From contig CAMSQT010000043.1 in NCBI GenBank assembly GCA_947062645.1, forward strand, positions 1 to 8,332: a stretch of DNA of 8,332 nucleotides. The letters run 5' to 3'. Positions 1-5,991 of the stretch are shown here, piece after piece. Numbering within the stretch: position 1 is the first letter of the stretch; every line of letters starts with the position of its first letter. The notes beneath the pieces are model-generated. The model saw only the letters and a program-made list of their open reading frames with translations. It did not search any database and had not been told where the DNA came from. The position numbers were made by a program, and so were the translations under genes. The stretch is from an uncultured Clostridium sp. (GTDB taxonomy: Bacteria; Bacillota; Clostridia; TANB77; CAG-508).

Positions 1-11
1 TCTTCCGATCT
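1..11. other. Residual Illumina adapter sequence
   Basis: The first bases, TCTTCCGATCT, are identical to the 3' end of the standard Illumina TruSeq adapter (known sequence). They are not expected to be genomic. They indicate that the window begins at an untrimmed read or contig end, so base 12 is the first base likely to belong to the organism. Confidence 0.9.
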
Positions 12-16
12 GGAAG

Positions 17-45
17 ATGTTTTTGGGGACCTAGGTCAAAAACAT
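17..45. repeat. Inverted repeat near the contig end
   Basis: The arms ATGTTTTT (17-24) and AAAAACAT (38-45) pair perfectly, and the core GACCTAGGTC (28-37) is itself a 10-base palindrome. Three extra G residues (25-27) would bulge. No T-run follows on either strand in the way a Rho-independent terminator needs, so it could be an operator, the end of a repeat, or a fold-back artefact of the contig end. Between here and the promoter at 210 there is no gene, only AT-rich DNA with the tandem repeats at 101-144. Confidence 0.4.
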
Positions 46-100
46 TGCTTTAAGTTAATTTATCATACCACACATTAAACAACAAGTAAAAATCACCTAA

Positions 101-144
101 CTTAATACAAATGTAACATAATCGTAATACAAACGTAAAACAAG
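101..144. repeat. Four tandem 11-base repeats, possible regulator-binding array
   Basis: Four consecutive 11-mers read CTTAATACAAA, TGTAACATAAT, CGTAATACAAA and CGTAAAACAAG, with consensus roughly nGTAATACAAA. The first and third units differ at only two positions. Direct repeats with a period of 11 bases, about one helical turn, are typical of tandem binding by OmpR/PhoB-family response regulators (family knowledge). The array ends 65 bases before the -35 box of the veg promoter. It could act on veg or on a gene beyond the contig end. The regulator is not identified. Confidence 0.35.
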
Positions 145-209
145 CAAATAAAATCGACAAAACCACTGAAACAATTGGGTTACAAGAAAACGACAGAGTA
201 ATTCCTTTT

Positions 210-238
210 TTGACAATTTAGGTTAAAAATGCTATAAT
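210..238 (+). promoter_or_regulatory. Sigma-A promoter of veg
   Basis: A perfect -35 box TTGACA (210-215) is separated by 17 bases from a perfect -10 box TATAAT (233-238). This is an exact match to the housekeeping promoter consensus. The -10 box lies 29 bases before the veg start codon. In Bacillus the veg promoter is known as one of the strongest vegetative promoters, which fits. Confidence 0.9.
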
Positions 239-267
239 CAAGCCATCTTAAATAAGAAGGTGATTAC

Positions 268-564
268 ATGATCTGTCGAACAGATATATCAAACTTAAAA
301 ACAGACATCATAGAAAAAGTTGGTCAAAAGATAATTGTAAAAGGGTCTTTAGGAAGAAGTAAAGCCTTTGAAAAAGAAGCCACAATAGAAAAAGCATATC
401 CTAATATTTTTGTTGTAAAATATGAGGAAAATGATAGAAATGTTACTTATAGTTATACCGATGTTTTAACAAGAACCGTTGAAGTTGAAGTATTTGATGG
501 AGATTCTTACTCACCATTAATACCACCAGCAGTAGAAACAAAAAAGAAAAAAACAATACTATAA
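268..564 (+). CDS. veg: Veg family protein
   Basis: This 98-residue protein matches the Veg family (formerly DUF1021), small soluble proteins of Firmicutes. Recognisable features are the N-terminal helix, the GxxGRxK-like segment (residues 28-32), the YPxxFVVKYE-like core (about 44-53) and the VTYSYTDVLTRTVE stretch (about 59-72), which corresponds to VSYSYADILTETVE in Bacillus subtilis Veg. In B. subtilis Veg promotes biofilm matrix gene expression; its biochemical action is unclear. The start ATG is supported by an AAGGTGA ribosome binding site four bases upstream and by the strong promoter at 210. The C-terminus is longer than in Bacillus and ends in a lysine-rich tail. A terminator follows immediately, so it is a single-gene unit. 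Confidence 0.85.
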   Translation: MICRTDISNLKTDIIEKVGQKIIVKGSLGRSKAFEKEATIEKAYPNIFVVKYEENDRNVTYSYTDVLTRTVEVEVFDGDSYSPLIPPAVETKKKKTIL

Positions 565-573
565 AGTAAAAAC

Positions 574-613
574 AAAAAAGTCAGTATAGAAAAAATTCTA
601 TATTGGCTTTTTT
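574..613 (+). terminator. Rho-independent terminator after veg
   Basis: An 18-bp stem (574-591 with 596-613, two G-T wobbles) encloses an AAAA loop. The right arm ends in a run of six T residues, the left arm begins with six A residues. It starts 10 bases after the veg stop codon. Confidence 0.85.
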
Positions 614-625
614 ATATTGTAGTAA

Positions 626-693
626 TGGTAAGATTGTGCCTGTCCCAGATTAGCCATTTATGGCAAGATTGTGCCTGTCCCACATTAGCCATT
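626..693. repeat. Direct repeat pair containing GTGCCTGTCCC
   Basis: Two 33-base copies (626-658 and 661-693) differ at two positions and are 35 bases apart start to start. Each contains AGATTGTGCCTGTCCCA followed by ATTAGCCATT after one variable base. Each copy runs into a short inverted repeat: GCCAT/ATGGC at 653-664, and TTAGCCA/TGGCTAA at 685-699. The reverse complement carries GGGACAGGCAC, which resembles short interspersed repeats associated with REP-type tyrosine transposases in other bacteria; that link is from memory and unproven here. No gene is present in the stretch 614-775. Confidence 0.6.
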
Positions 694-716
694 GGCTAAA
701 TTTTGGAGATAGCTAG

Positions 717-745
717 TCATAAATTTAAAATATTTCCATATACAT
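717..745 (+). promoter_or_regulatory. Candidate sigma-E (mother cell) promoter of sipL-yunB
   Basis: TCATAAA (717-723) followed after 13 bases by CATATACAT (737-745) resembles the sporulation sigma-E consensus (ATA-type -35 region, CATACAnT -10). No good sigma-A promoter is visible between the repeats and the sipL start. In Clostridioides difficile and B. subtilis, sipL and yunB respectively are known mother-cell genes, so sigma-E control is expected. The match is imperfect and the spacing a little short. Confidence 0.35.
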
Positions 746-775
746 GTTATAAAGAATAAAAAAGGAGGTAGACAA

Positions 776-2323
776 ATGGTATTAGAAACACAAAACGAGA
801 ATTTATGTGTAAATAAATTAATAGCAACTAAAAAAGACATCATTATGGTAGAGGGGGATATGATAGTACCAGATTCAAAGCCAGATATTTTAAATACAAT
901 TTGTACAAGTGGGGTAGTATGTGTCTATAAAAAAGAAGTACTAGATGAAAAGGTTAGAATGGACGGAAGTATTAATACCTGTATTATGTATTTGGCAGAT
1001 GACGCACAAGATAAGGTAAGGGGAATTAATACAAGTCTTGATTTTTTAGAGGCAATTCCTGTTCCAAATGCAAAAGAGGGCATGGATTCAGTGATTCAAG
1101 CTACGTTAAGAGGGATTGAGTGTAGAGTAATTAATGGAAGAAAGATTGGTATTAAAGCAACTTTAGAGGTGGATATTAAGATTTATGCTAAAGAAGAGGT
1201 GGAGATTGTAAATGATATCCAAAATGCAGAAGGAATTCAAATACTAAAAGAGGATTTACGAGTTAATTCATTAGTAGGGATGGGAGAAAATAAAATTTAT
1301 ACAAAAGACAATATTTCTATTGATAATATTGATAGTTTAGCAGAGATCTTGAAAACAGATATTGCAATTGTAGACAAGGATGTTAAGGTAAGCTATAATA
1401 AAATTTTAGCAAAAGCAGAAGCACATGTAAAAATTATGTACTTAACAGAAGATAATAGAATTAATAAAATAGATACCAAGATACCAATAGTTGGTTTTAT
1501 TGATATTCCAAATGTAACAGAAGAAAATATTTGTGATTTAGATTATGAAATTAGAAATATGATAATCAAGCCAAATGCACCAGAAGAGCATTCTATTTAT
1601 ATGGAATTAGAAATAGGAGTAGGAGCTTTTTGTTATGAAGAAAAACAAATCAATTTAATACAAGACTTATATAGTCCATGTGAAAATTTAGAATTTAATA
1701 AAAAGAAAATTACAACCATAACAAACAAACAAACACGTAAAGAAATGAAACAAATAAGAGAGACCATAAATATAGAAGAAATAGGAGATAAAAATATTGT
1801 AGATATTGATGTTTGCCCTGTCATTGAAAAGCAAGAAAATACGAATCAAAAAATTGTTTATACGGGAAATTTAGAAATAAACTTTGTTTTAGCAAACCAA
1901 GATTTACAAATGGATGTAAGAAACAGTAAAATTCCATTTGAATATGTAGTAGATGTCATAGAAGAAGCCCAAAATGTAAATAGTAAGTTAGAAATGGAAG
2001 TTGCAAGTCAAGATTTTATTGTACAAGAAGGAGGCACTATTACAAGTAATGTAGATTTAGTTATGAATAACGATATGTATCGAAATACTAATCTAAACAT
2101 TATGAATGAAATCCAAACTAATGGTGAAAGAGAAGCAGAGGATTATAGTTTGATTTTATATATAGTAAAAAAAGGAGATACTCTATGGCAAATTGCTAAG
2201 AGATATGGCAGTACCGTTGACGATATCGTAAGAACCAATGGAATAGAAGATGCCAACCAAATTACAATAGGACAAAAATTATTTATTCCACGCTATATAA
2301 AAACAGGAATTAAATATGCATAA
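776..2323 (+). CDS. sipL: SipL-like spore coat morphogenesis protein (SPOCS/DUF3794 plus LysM)
   Basis: This 515-residue protein has the architecture of SipL, the clostridial counterpart of SpoVID, which binds the ATPase SpoIVA and anchors the spore coat to the forespore membrane (known from C. difficile, where SipL is about 520 residues). Repeated DUF3794/SPOCS-type regions fill most of the protein; the hallmark VPDSKPDI lies at residues 31-38 and further SPOCS-like segments occupy roughly 170-290 and 310-430. A C-terminal LysM domain spans about 462-506 (KKGDTLWQIAKRYG, then a TNGI segment and QKLFIP). No signal peptide is seen, as expected for a mother-cell cytosolic coat protein. The start is fixed by AAAGGAGGT (761-769), six bases before the ATG. 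The stop codon overlaps the yunB start by 8 bases, implying translational coupling. Confidence 0.85.
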   Translation: MVLETQNENLCVNKLIATKKDIIMVEGDMIVPDSKPDILNTICTSGVVCVYKKEVLDEKVRMDGSINTCIMYLADDAQDKVRGINTSLDFLEAIPVPNAKEGMDSVIQATLRGIECRVINGRKIGIKATLEVDIKIYAKEEVEIVNDIQNAEGIQILKEDLRVNSLVGMGENKIYTKDNISIDNIDSLAEILKTDIAIVDKDVKVSYNKILAKAEAHVKIMYLTEDNRINKIDTKIPIVGFIDIPNVTEENICDLDYEIRNMIIKPNAPEEHSIYMELEIGVGAFCYEEKQINLIQDLYSPCENLEFNKKKITTITNKQTRKEMKQIRETINIEEIGDKNIVDIDVCPVIEKQENTNQKIVYTGNLEINFVLANQDLQMDVRNSKIPFEYVVDVIEEAQNVNSKLEMEVASQDFIVQEGGTITSNVDLVMNNDMYRNTNLNIMNEIQTNGEREAEDYSLILYIVKKGDTLWQIAKRYGSTVDDIVRTNGIEDANQITIGQKLFIPRYIKTGIKYA

Positions 2324-3038
2324 GATATATTCTAGACCACGAATTCGAATTCCTAGAGTAATTACAGGAACAAAGAGAAGAATACAAAGTGAAAAAGCAA
2401 AAAAAATGACTACATTGTTAGTCATTTTAATCATAGCTTTTTCTACGGTAAAACTTATACTAGATGCTGTTTTACCAATTTTTGATACTTTATGCGAAAA
2501 TAGAGCAAAATCCATTGCCACCATAGTTTCTAATGAGCAAGCTACCAATGTTATGAGGGAGCATACTTATGATGAGCTTTTTACCATTGAAAAAGATAAC
2601 AAGCGGAAATGTATCCATGATAAAATCAAACGTTATCCCCATAAATGAGATTATTTCCGATGTAGCCAATAAAATTCAAGAGCAAATTGATAGTAGAGGA
2701 AGAGAAAATGTCACAATTGCTTTGCGGAAGCTTTACTGGTTTTAAAATGTTAGCAGGAAGAGGACCTCGGTGTTAAGATAACCATATCTTCTATTGGTGA
2801 TGTGGAAACCGATTTAAGAAGTGAGTTTACTTCACAAGGAATTAACCAAACTTTACATAGAGTGTACCTCCAAGTAAAGTGTGAGGTCAATATTTTAACA
2901 CCATTTGATAATATTTCTCGCGAAATTACCAATCAGGTTTTATTAATGGAAAATGTAATTGTGGGTAATATTCCTAATACCTATTATAATTTGGAGGGGA
3001 TAAATGGTACGAGTGATGCGTTAGAAATAGTTGAATAA
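2316..3038 (+). CDS. yunB: YunB-like sporulation protein, frame interrupted by three +1 shifts at CGG codons
   Basis: YunB is a membrane-anchored mother-cell protein needed for efficient sporulation in B. subtilis (family knowledge). Here an AGGAA site at 2304 precedes the ATG, which overlaps the sipL stop. Residues 1-30 are basic, and 31-56 form one membrane segment. Read conventionally, translation stops at 2646 after 110 residues. Homologous sequence continues without other defects in frame +1 from 2605 (GNVSMIKSNVIPINE), in frame +2 from 2726 (GSFTGFKMLAGRGP) and back in the first frame from 2772 (VKITISSIGDVET, INQTLHRVYLQVK, ITNQVLLMENVIVG). Skipping one C at 2604, 2725 and 2768 yields 239 uninterrupted residues, near the family's usual length of about 250. 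Each shift lies at an in-frame CGG followed by a base that makes GGA, GGA or GGT in the new frame; LGS at the second site fits a glycine conserved in YunB. It is either a gene read by +1 frameshifting, a pseudogene, or a gene carrying base-calling errors. Confidence 0.8.
2604..2607 (+). other. Putative +1 frameshift site 1 (CGGA)
   Basis: The in-frame codon 97 is CGG, preceded by AAG. Reading on in frame gives a stop 14 codons later at 2646. Skipping the C gives GGA (Gly) and then the YunB continuation NVSMIKSNV. Other YunB proteins have a D-x-x-G-N type turn in this place, so glycine fits; the exact position could vary by a codon or two. Confidence 0.55.
2725..2728 (+). other. Putative +1 frameshift site 2 (CGGA)
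   Basis: In the frame entered at site 1, codon 137 is CGG after TTG. Continuing in frame reaches a stop at 2743. Skipping the C gives GGA and the sequence LGSFTGF, where the Leu-Gly pair belongs to the conserved (I/V)PLG motif of YunB. This is the most tightly bounded of the three sites because conserved residues lie on both sides. Confidence 0.6.
2768..2771 (+). other. Putative +1 frameshift site 3 (CGGT)
   Basis: In the frame entered at site 2, codon 151 is CGG after CCT. Continuing in frame meets a stop at 2774. Skipping the C gives GGT (Gly) and the sequence GRGPGVKITISS, in line with the GRGP-x-(V/I) motif of the family. After this third shift the frame is again that of the start codon. 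Confidence 0.6.
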
Positions 3039-3059
3039 AAAAATAATATGTGATACAAT
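3031..3059 (+). promoter_or_regulatory. Candidate sigma-A promoter of the UPF0237-UPF0210 operon
   Basis: TTGAAT (3031-3036, four of six consensus bases) and TACAAT (3054-3059, five of six) are 17 bases apart. The -35 box overlaps the yunB stop codon, and the -10 box ends 27 bases before the start codon at 3087. It would let this pair be expressed independently of the sporulation genes upstream. Confidence 0.5.
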
Positions 3060-3086
3060 TTGAAAAAACAAAAAGGAGGAATAAAA

Positions 3087-3356
3087 ATGAGAGCCATCAT
3101 AACCGTAATTGGAAAAGACCAAGTAGGAATTGTAGCAAAAATTAGTAACATCTGTGCTAAATACAATGCTAACATCTTAGACATCAACCAAACATTATTA
3201 CAAGAGATATTCACAATGGTAATGTTAATTGATATTGAAAAAATAACAGACGAATTAGGTGTTTTAAAAGACGAACTAACCAAAATGGGAAAAGAAATCG
3301 AACTTGAAATTCATGTTATGCATGAAGACATATTCAATTCTATGCACCGTATATAA
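3087..3356 (+). CDS. ACT domain protein, UPF0237 family
   Basis: This 89-residue protein is a single ACT domain, a small ligand-sensing fold that usually binds amino acids. The opening MRAIITVIGKDQVGIVAKIS shows the beta strand and the GKDxVGI turn typical of ACT domains, followed by helix 1 (NICAKYNANILDI), strand 2 and helix 2 (about 55-68). The length equals that of the UPF0237 family, whose ligand is unknown to me. The start at 3087 is chosen because AAAGGAGGA (3072-3080) lies just upstream; an in-frame TTG at 3060 lacks such a site. The next gene, UPF0210, begins 13 bases after the stop. The two families are adjacent in many Firmicutes, including Streptococcus pneumoniae, suggesting that the ACT protein senses or regulates something for its partner. 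Confidence 0.85.
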   Translation: MRAIITVIGKDQVGIVAKISNICAKYNANILDINQTLLQEIFTMVMLIDIEKITDELGVLKDELTKMGKEIELEIHVMHEDIFNSMHRI

Positions 3357-3369
3357 AAAGGAGGAAGAA

Positions 3370-4725
3370 ATGTTAAACACAGGAGACATATTAGAAACCA
3401 TAAAAATGATACAAGAAGAGAACCTAGATATTCGAACCATTACCATGGGAATTTCCTTACTAGATTGTATAGACCCAGATATCGACAAAGCATGTGAAAA
3501 AGTTTACAACAAAATCACTAAATGTGCTAAAAATCTAGTAAAAGTAGGAGAAGATATTGAAAAAGAATATGGAATACCAATTATCAATAAAAGAATTTCA
3601 GTAACGCCAATTTCTATTATCTCAGCAGCTTGTAAAGGTAATCCAGTAAAATTTGCCTTAACATTAGAAAAAGCAGCTATCGACTGTAATGTCAATTTTA
3701 TAGGAGGTTATTCTGCACTTGTACAAAAAGGATTTAGTAGCGGAGACGAAGAGTTAATTTTATCAATTCCAGAAGCACTTAGTAAAACCGAAAGAGTTTG
3801 TGCTTCTGTCAATGTAGGTTCCACAAAAGCAGGAATCAACTTAGATGCTTGCAAATTAATGGGACAAATGATAAGAAAAACAAGTGAACTAACAGCTGAT
3901 AGAAATTGCTTAGGAAGTGCTAAACTAGTAGTATTTTGTAATGCACCAGACGATAATCCTTTTATGGCAGGAGCCTTTCATGGCGTAGGAGAACCAGAAT
4001 GTGTTATTAATGTAGGAGTATCTGGACCAGGAGTCGTAAAAGCAGCAATAGCAAGAGCCAAAAATGCTAATATAACAGAAATAGCAGACATTATCAAAAA
4101 AACGGCTTTCAAAATTACGCGTATGGGACAATTAGTAGGAACAGAAGCATCTAAACGATTAGGCGTACCATTTGGAATTGTAGATTTATCATTGGCACCA
4201 ACACCAGCAGTAGGCGATTCGGTAGCCCATATATTAGAAGAAATGGGACTAGAAAAATGTGGAACCCACGGAACAACAGCAACATTAGCATTATTAAATG
4301 ATGCGGTAAAAAAAGGAGGTGTTATGGCTTCTTCTAAAGTAGGAGGGCTTTCTGGAGCTTTTATTCCTGTTACGGAAGATGCTGGAATGATAGATGCAGC
4401 AAGATGCCAAGCACTTTCATTAGAAAAGTTGGAGGCCATGACAGCTGTATGTAGTGTAGGATTAGATATGATTGTTATTCCAGGAGAAACACCAGCAGAA
4501 ACAATTTCAGCTATTATTGCAGACGAAGCGGCTATTGGTATGGTGAATTCTAAGACGACGGCTGTTCGTGTAATACCAGCAATCGGTAAGAAAGAGGGAG
4601 AAGAATTAGATTTTGGAGGACTTTTGGGTCATGGACCAATTATGAAGGTGAATCCTTGTTCTTCTGCTGATTTTATTAATAGGGGTGGCCAAATTCCAGC
4701 ACCAATGCAAAGTTTGAAGAATTAG
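3370..4725 (+). CDS. UPF0210 (DUF711, PFL-like) family protein
   Basis: The 451-residue product belongs to UPF0210/DUF711, about 445-450 residues in other Firmicutes. Conserved blocks include ISVTPISIISAACKG (near residue 77), the INVGVSGPGVVKAA segment (about 214-227), VDLSLAPTPAVGDSVAHILEEMG (about 275-297, only quoted by its ends in other entries), CGTHGTTATLA and the C-terminal FGGLLGHGPIMKVNP. A solved structure of the pneumococcal member is, as I recall, classed with the pyruvate formate-lyase-like fold, but no activity is established. I chose the ATG at 3370 over an in-frame ATG at 3304 because a strong AAGGAGGAAG site precedes it and the earlier start would overlap the ACT gene. No membrane segment or signal peptide is present. 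A terminator follows at once, closing a two-gene operon. Confidence 0.85.
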   Translation: MLNTGDILETIKMIQEENLDIRTITMGISLLDCIDPDIDKACEKVYNKITKCAKNLVKVGEDIEKEYGIPIINKRISVTPISIISAACKGNPVKFALTLEKAAIDCNVNFIGGYSALVQKGFSSGDEELILSIPEALSKTERVCASVNVGSTKAGINLDACKLMGQMIRKTSELTADRNCLGSAKLVVFCNAPDDNPFMAGAFHGVGEPECVINVGVSGPGVVKAAIARAKNANITEIADIIKKTAFKITRMGQLVGTEASKRLGVPFGIVDLSLAPTPAVGDSVAHILEEMGLEKCGTHGTTATLALLNDAVKKGGVMASSKVGGLSGAFIPVTEDAGMIDAARCQALSLEKLEAMTAVCSVGLDMIVIPGETPAETISAIIADEAAIGMVNSKTTAVRVIPAIGKKEGEELDFGGLLGHGPIMKVNPCSSADFINRGGQIPAPMQSLKN

Positions 4726-4730
4726 AATAA

Positions 4731-4770
4731 AAACAACTTCGATTAATAGGGGTTTCGAGGTTGTTTTTTT
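4731..4770 (+). terminator. Rho-independent terminator after the UPF0210 gene
   Basis: A 12-bp stem (AAACAACTTCGA, 4731-4742, with TCGAGGTTGTTT, 4755-4766; one G-T wobble) is followed by T residues to 4770. It begins five bases after the stop codon of the UPF0210 gene. Confidence 0.85.
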
Positions 4771-4780
4771 GATATAATAG

Positions 4781-4945
4781 AACGTTGGATATTTTTCTGA
4801 AGCAAGACCAAAAGGATATGGAGAGTCATTTGGATTTTATGCAATTAAGGACAACCAGTTAATTGGTGGAATTATTGCAAACAAGAAAATGCAATGGATA
4901 GACGTAGAAATTGTATTAAAAAACTACGGTTTTTGTATAATGTAG
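4781..4945 (+). pseudogene. Remnant of a GNAT-family N-acetyltransferase gene
   Basis: A frame open from 4781 to the stop at 4943 encodes about 54 residues including GESFGFYAIKDNQLIGGII. This pattern, an F-(Y/A)-x-I-x-(D/N) strand then a turn and IGGI, is the strand 2-3 region of GNAT acetyltransferases. No start codon lies in frame before it; a stop occurs at 4778. The acetyl-CoA binding motif (R/Q-x-x-G-x-G/A) that should follow is missing, so both ends of the gene are lost. A TGATATAAT extended -10 element at 4770-4778, without a matching -35 box, may be the relic of its promoter. The rest of 4726-5021 holds only the terminator and the promoter of the next gene. Confidence 0.6.
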
Positions 4946-4962
4946 TTTATTATATAAAAGTA

Positions 4963-4991
4963 TTGACAAATACAAACAAAAGTTTTATACT
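4963..4991 (+). promoter_or_regulatory. Sigma-A promoter of the ORF6N gene
   Basis: TTGACA (4963-4968) and TATACT (4986-4991) are separated by 17 bases. The -10 box ends 30 bases before the start codon at 5022. The match is nearly perfect, so the gene is probably transcribed in growing cells unless repressed. Confidence 0.85.
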
Positions 4992-5021
4992 GTATATAGT
5001 TTAAAACGAGGATGTGAAAAT

Positions 5022-5912
5022 ATGGAGAACGAATTACAAATAATAAGTAATGAAGAAATAAAAAACTTGATTTATACAATAAGAGGAAAACAAGTAATGA
5101 TAGATAGTGATGTTGCAATGTTATATCATTATGAAACTAAAAAAATTAATCAAACAGTTAAAAGAAACATAGAAAGGTTTCCTGAAAAATTTTGTTTTCA
5201 ATTAAATGAAAATGAGGTGGAAAACTTGAGGTCACAATTTGTGACCTCAAGTTTAGAAAGAGAAAATTATGGAGGCAGAAGATATTTGCCATATGTGTTT
5301 ACTGAACAAGGAATAGCAATGCTATCAGGTTTGCTTAGAAATGAAATTGCTGTTCAAGTAAGTATAAACATAATGGATGCCTTTGTAGAAATGCGAAAAA
5401 TCTTATTAGCAAATGGACAAGTATTTGAGAGATTAACAAAAGTAGAATATGAACTTTTAGAGCATAATAAAAGATTTGCTATAGTATTTGATGAACTGCA
5501 GAAAAATAAAAAATTAGAATTTAAACAAAAAATATTTTTTCAAGGACAAATATATGATGCTTATAGTTTAATAATAAACATCATAAAAAGTGCTCAAAAT
5601 AAAATTTTAATAATAGACAATTATATAGACGATAGCATTTTAAAGATGTTAGCTAAGAAAAATAAAGGGACAGAGGTAAGTATTTTAACATCAAACAAAA
5701 GTAATATTTCGAAAATAGATATCCAAAAATTTAATCAAGAATACCCCATTTTAAAAGTTGCTAAAACAGAAAAGTTTCATGATAGATTTATTGTAATTGA
5801 CAATAAAGAACTATATCATTGTGGAGCATCCATAAAAGATTTAGGAAAGAAATGTTTTGGAATTAATAAAATAGAAGATAAAAGTATAATTGATAAAATA
5901 GTTAGTGCGTAA
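5022..5912 (+). CDS. ORF6N-domain protein with C-terminal phospholipase-D-like domain
   Basis: The 296-residue product begins with an ORF6N domain (about residues 8-105), a DNA-binding module of phage antirepressor-type proteins. Typical pieces are IRGKQVMIDSDVAMLY (20-35), the VKRNIERFPEKFCFQL run (47-61), NLRSQFVTSS (68-77) and RYLPYVFTEQGIAMLSGLL (87-105). Residues 134-170 are charged and helical, likely a linker or coiled coil. The C-terminus (about 172-285) resembles one phospholipase D superfamily unit: ILIIDNYID near 195-203, then H253-x-R255 with D260 and GAS 268-270, an HKD motif with arginine in place of lysine. Such fusions are common in gut Firmicutes and their role is not known; regulation of a mobile element or phage defence is guessed. 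A GAGGATG site (5008-5014) supports the start. The gene stands alone between its own promoter and that of the next unit, and contains a long palindrome at 5222-5254. Confidence 0.8.
   Translation: MENELQIISNEEIKNLIYTIRGKQVMIDSDVAMLYHYETKKINQTVKRNIERFPEKFCFQLNENEVENLRSQFVTSSLERENYGGRRYLPYVFTEQGIAMLSGLLRNEIAVQVSINIMDAFVEMRKILLANGQVFERLTKVEYELLEHNKRFAIVFDELQKNKKLEFKQKIFFQGQIYDAYSLIINIIKSAQNKILIIDNYIDDSILKMLAKKNKGTEVSILTSNKSNISKIDIQKFNQEYPILKVAKTEKFHDRFIVIDNKELYHCGASIKDLGKKCFGINKIEDKSIIDKIVSA
5222..5254. repeat. 33-base perfect palindrome inside the ORF6N gene
   Basis: Two 16-base arms (5222-5237 beginning AAACTTGAGGTCACAA, and 5239-5254) are exact reverse complements around a single T at 5238. 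The palindrome encodes the NLRSQFVTSSL segment of the protein. A related but imperfect copy lies at 6745-6769. It could be an operator, a hairpin in the mRNA, or an insertion target. Confidence 0.9.
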
Positions 5913-5927
5913 TATTAGAGAAAGCAC

Positions 5928-5956
5928 AAGACAAAATAACTTTCTTATGATATAAT
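5928..5956 (+). promoter_or_regulatory. Sigma-A promoter (extended -10) of the hydrolase operon
   Basis: TATAAT (5951-5956) is preceded by TGA, giving an extended -10 element (TGnTATAAT). AAGACA (5928-5933), with four of six consensus bases, is 17 bases upstream. The -10 box is 35 bases before the start codon at 5992. Confidence 0.65.
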
Positions 5957-5991
5957 GGAACCATAAAAAGTAATAAATAGGAGAAAAAACG

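Noticed and set aside
101..144. CRISPR array
   Set aside because: The units are 11 bases with no spacers between them.
2279..2548. 89-codon open frame on the - strand over the sipL-yunB junction
   Set aside because: Its hydrophobic content mirrors the membrane segment of yunB on the other strand; no start signals support it.
2802..3038. Separate 78-residue gene starting at ATG 2802
   Set aside because: The sequence is the C-terminal part of YunB, homology continues upstream of this ATG from 2772, and no ribosome binding site precedes it.
3060..3086. TTG at 3060 or ATG at 3304 as upstream starts for the ACT and UPF0210 genes
   Set aside because: Both lack suitable ribosome binding sites and family homology in the extra residues, while 3087 and 3370 follow strong AGGAGG-type sites.
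3978..4439. 153-codon open frame on the - strand within the UPF0210 gene
   Set aside because: It lies wholly opposite a strongly conserved gene, has no ribosome binding site and resembles no family; it is a by-product of the codon pattern.
4770..4778. TGATATAAT as an active promoter after the terminator
   Set aside because: No -35 box is present at suitable spacing and only a gene remnant follows; kept as a note in the GNAT entry.
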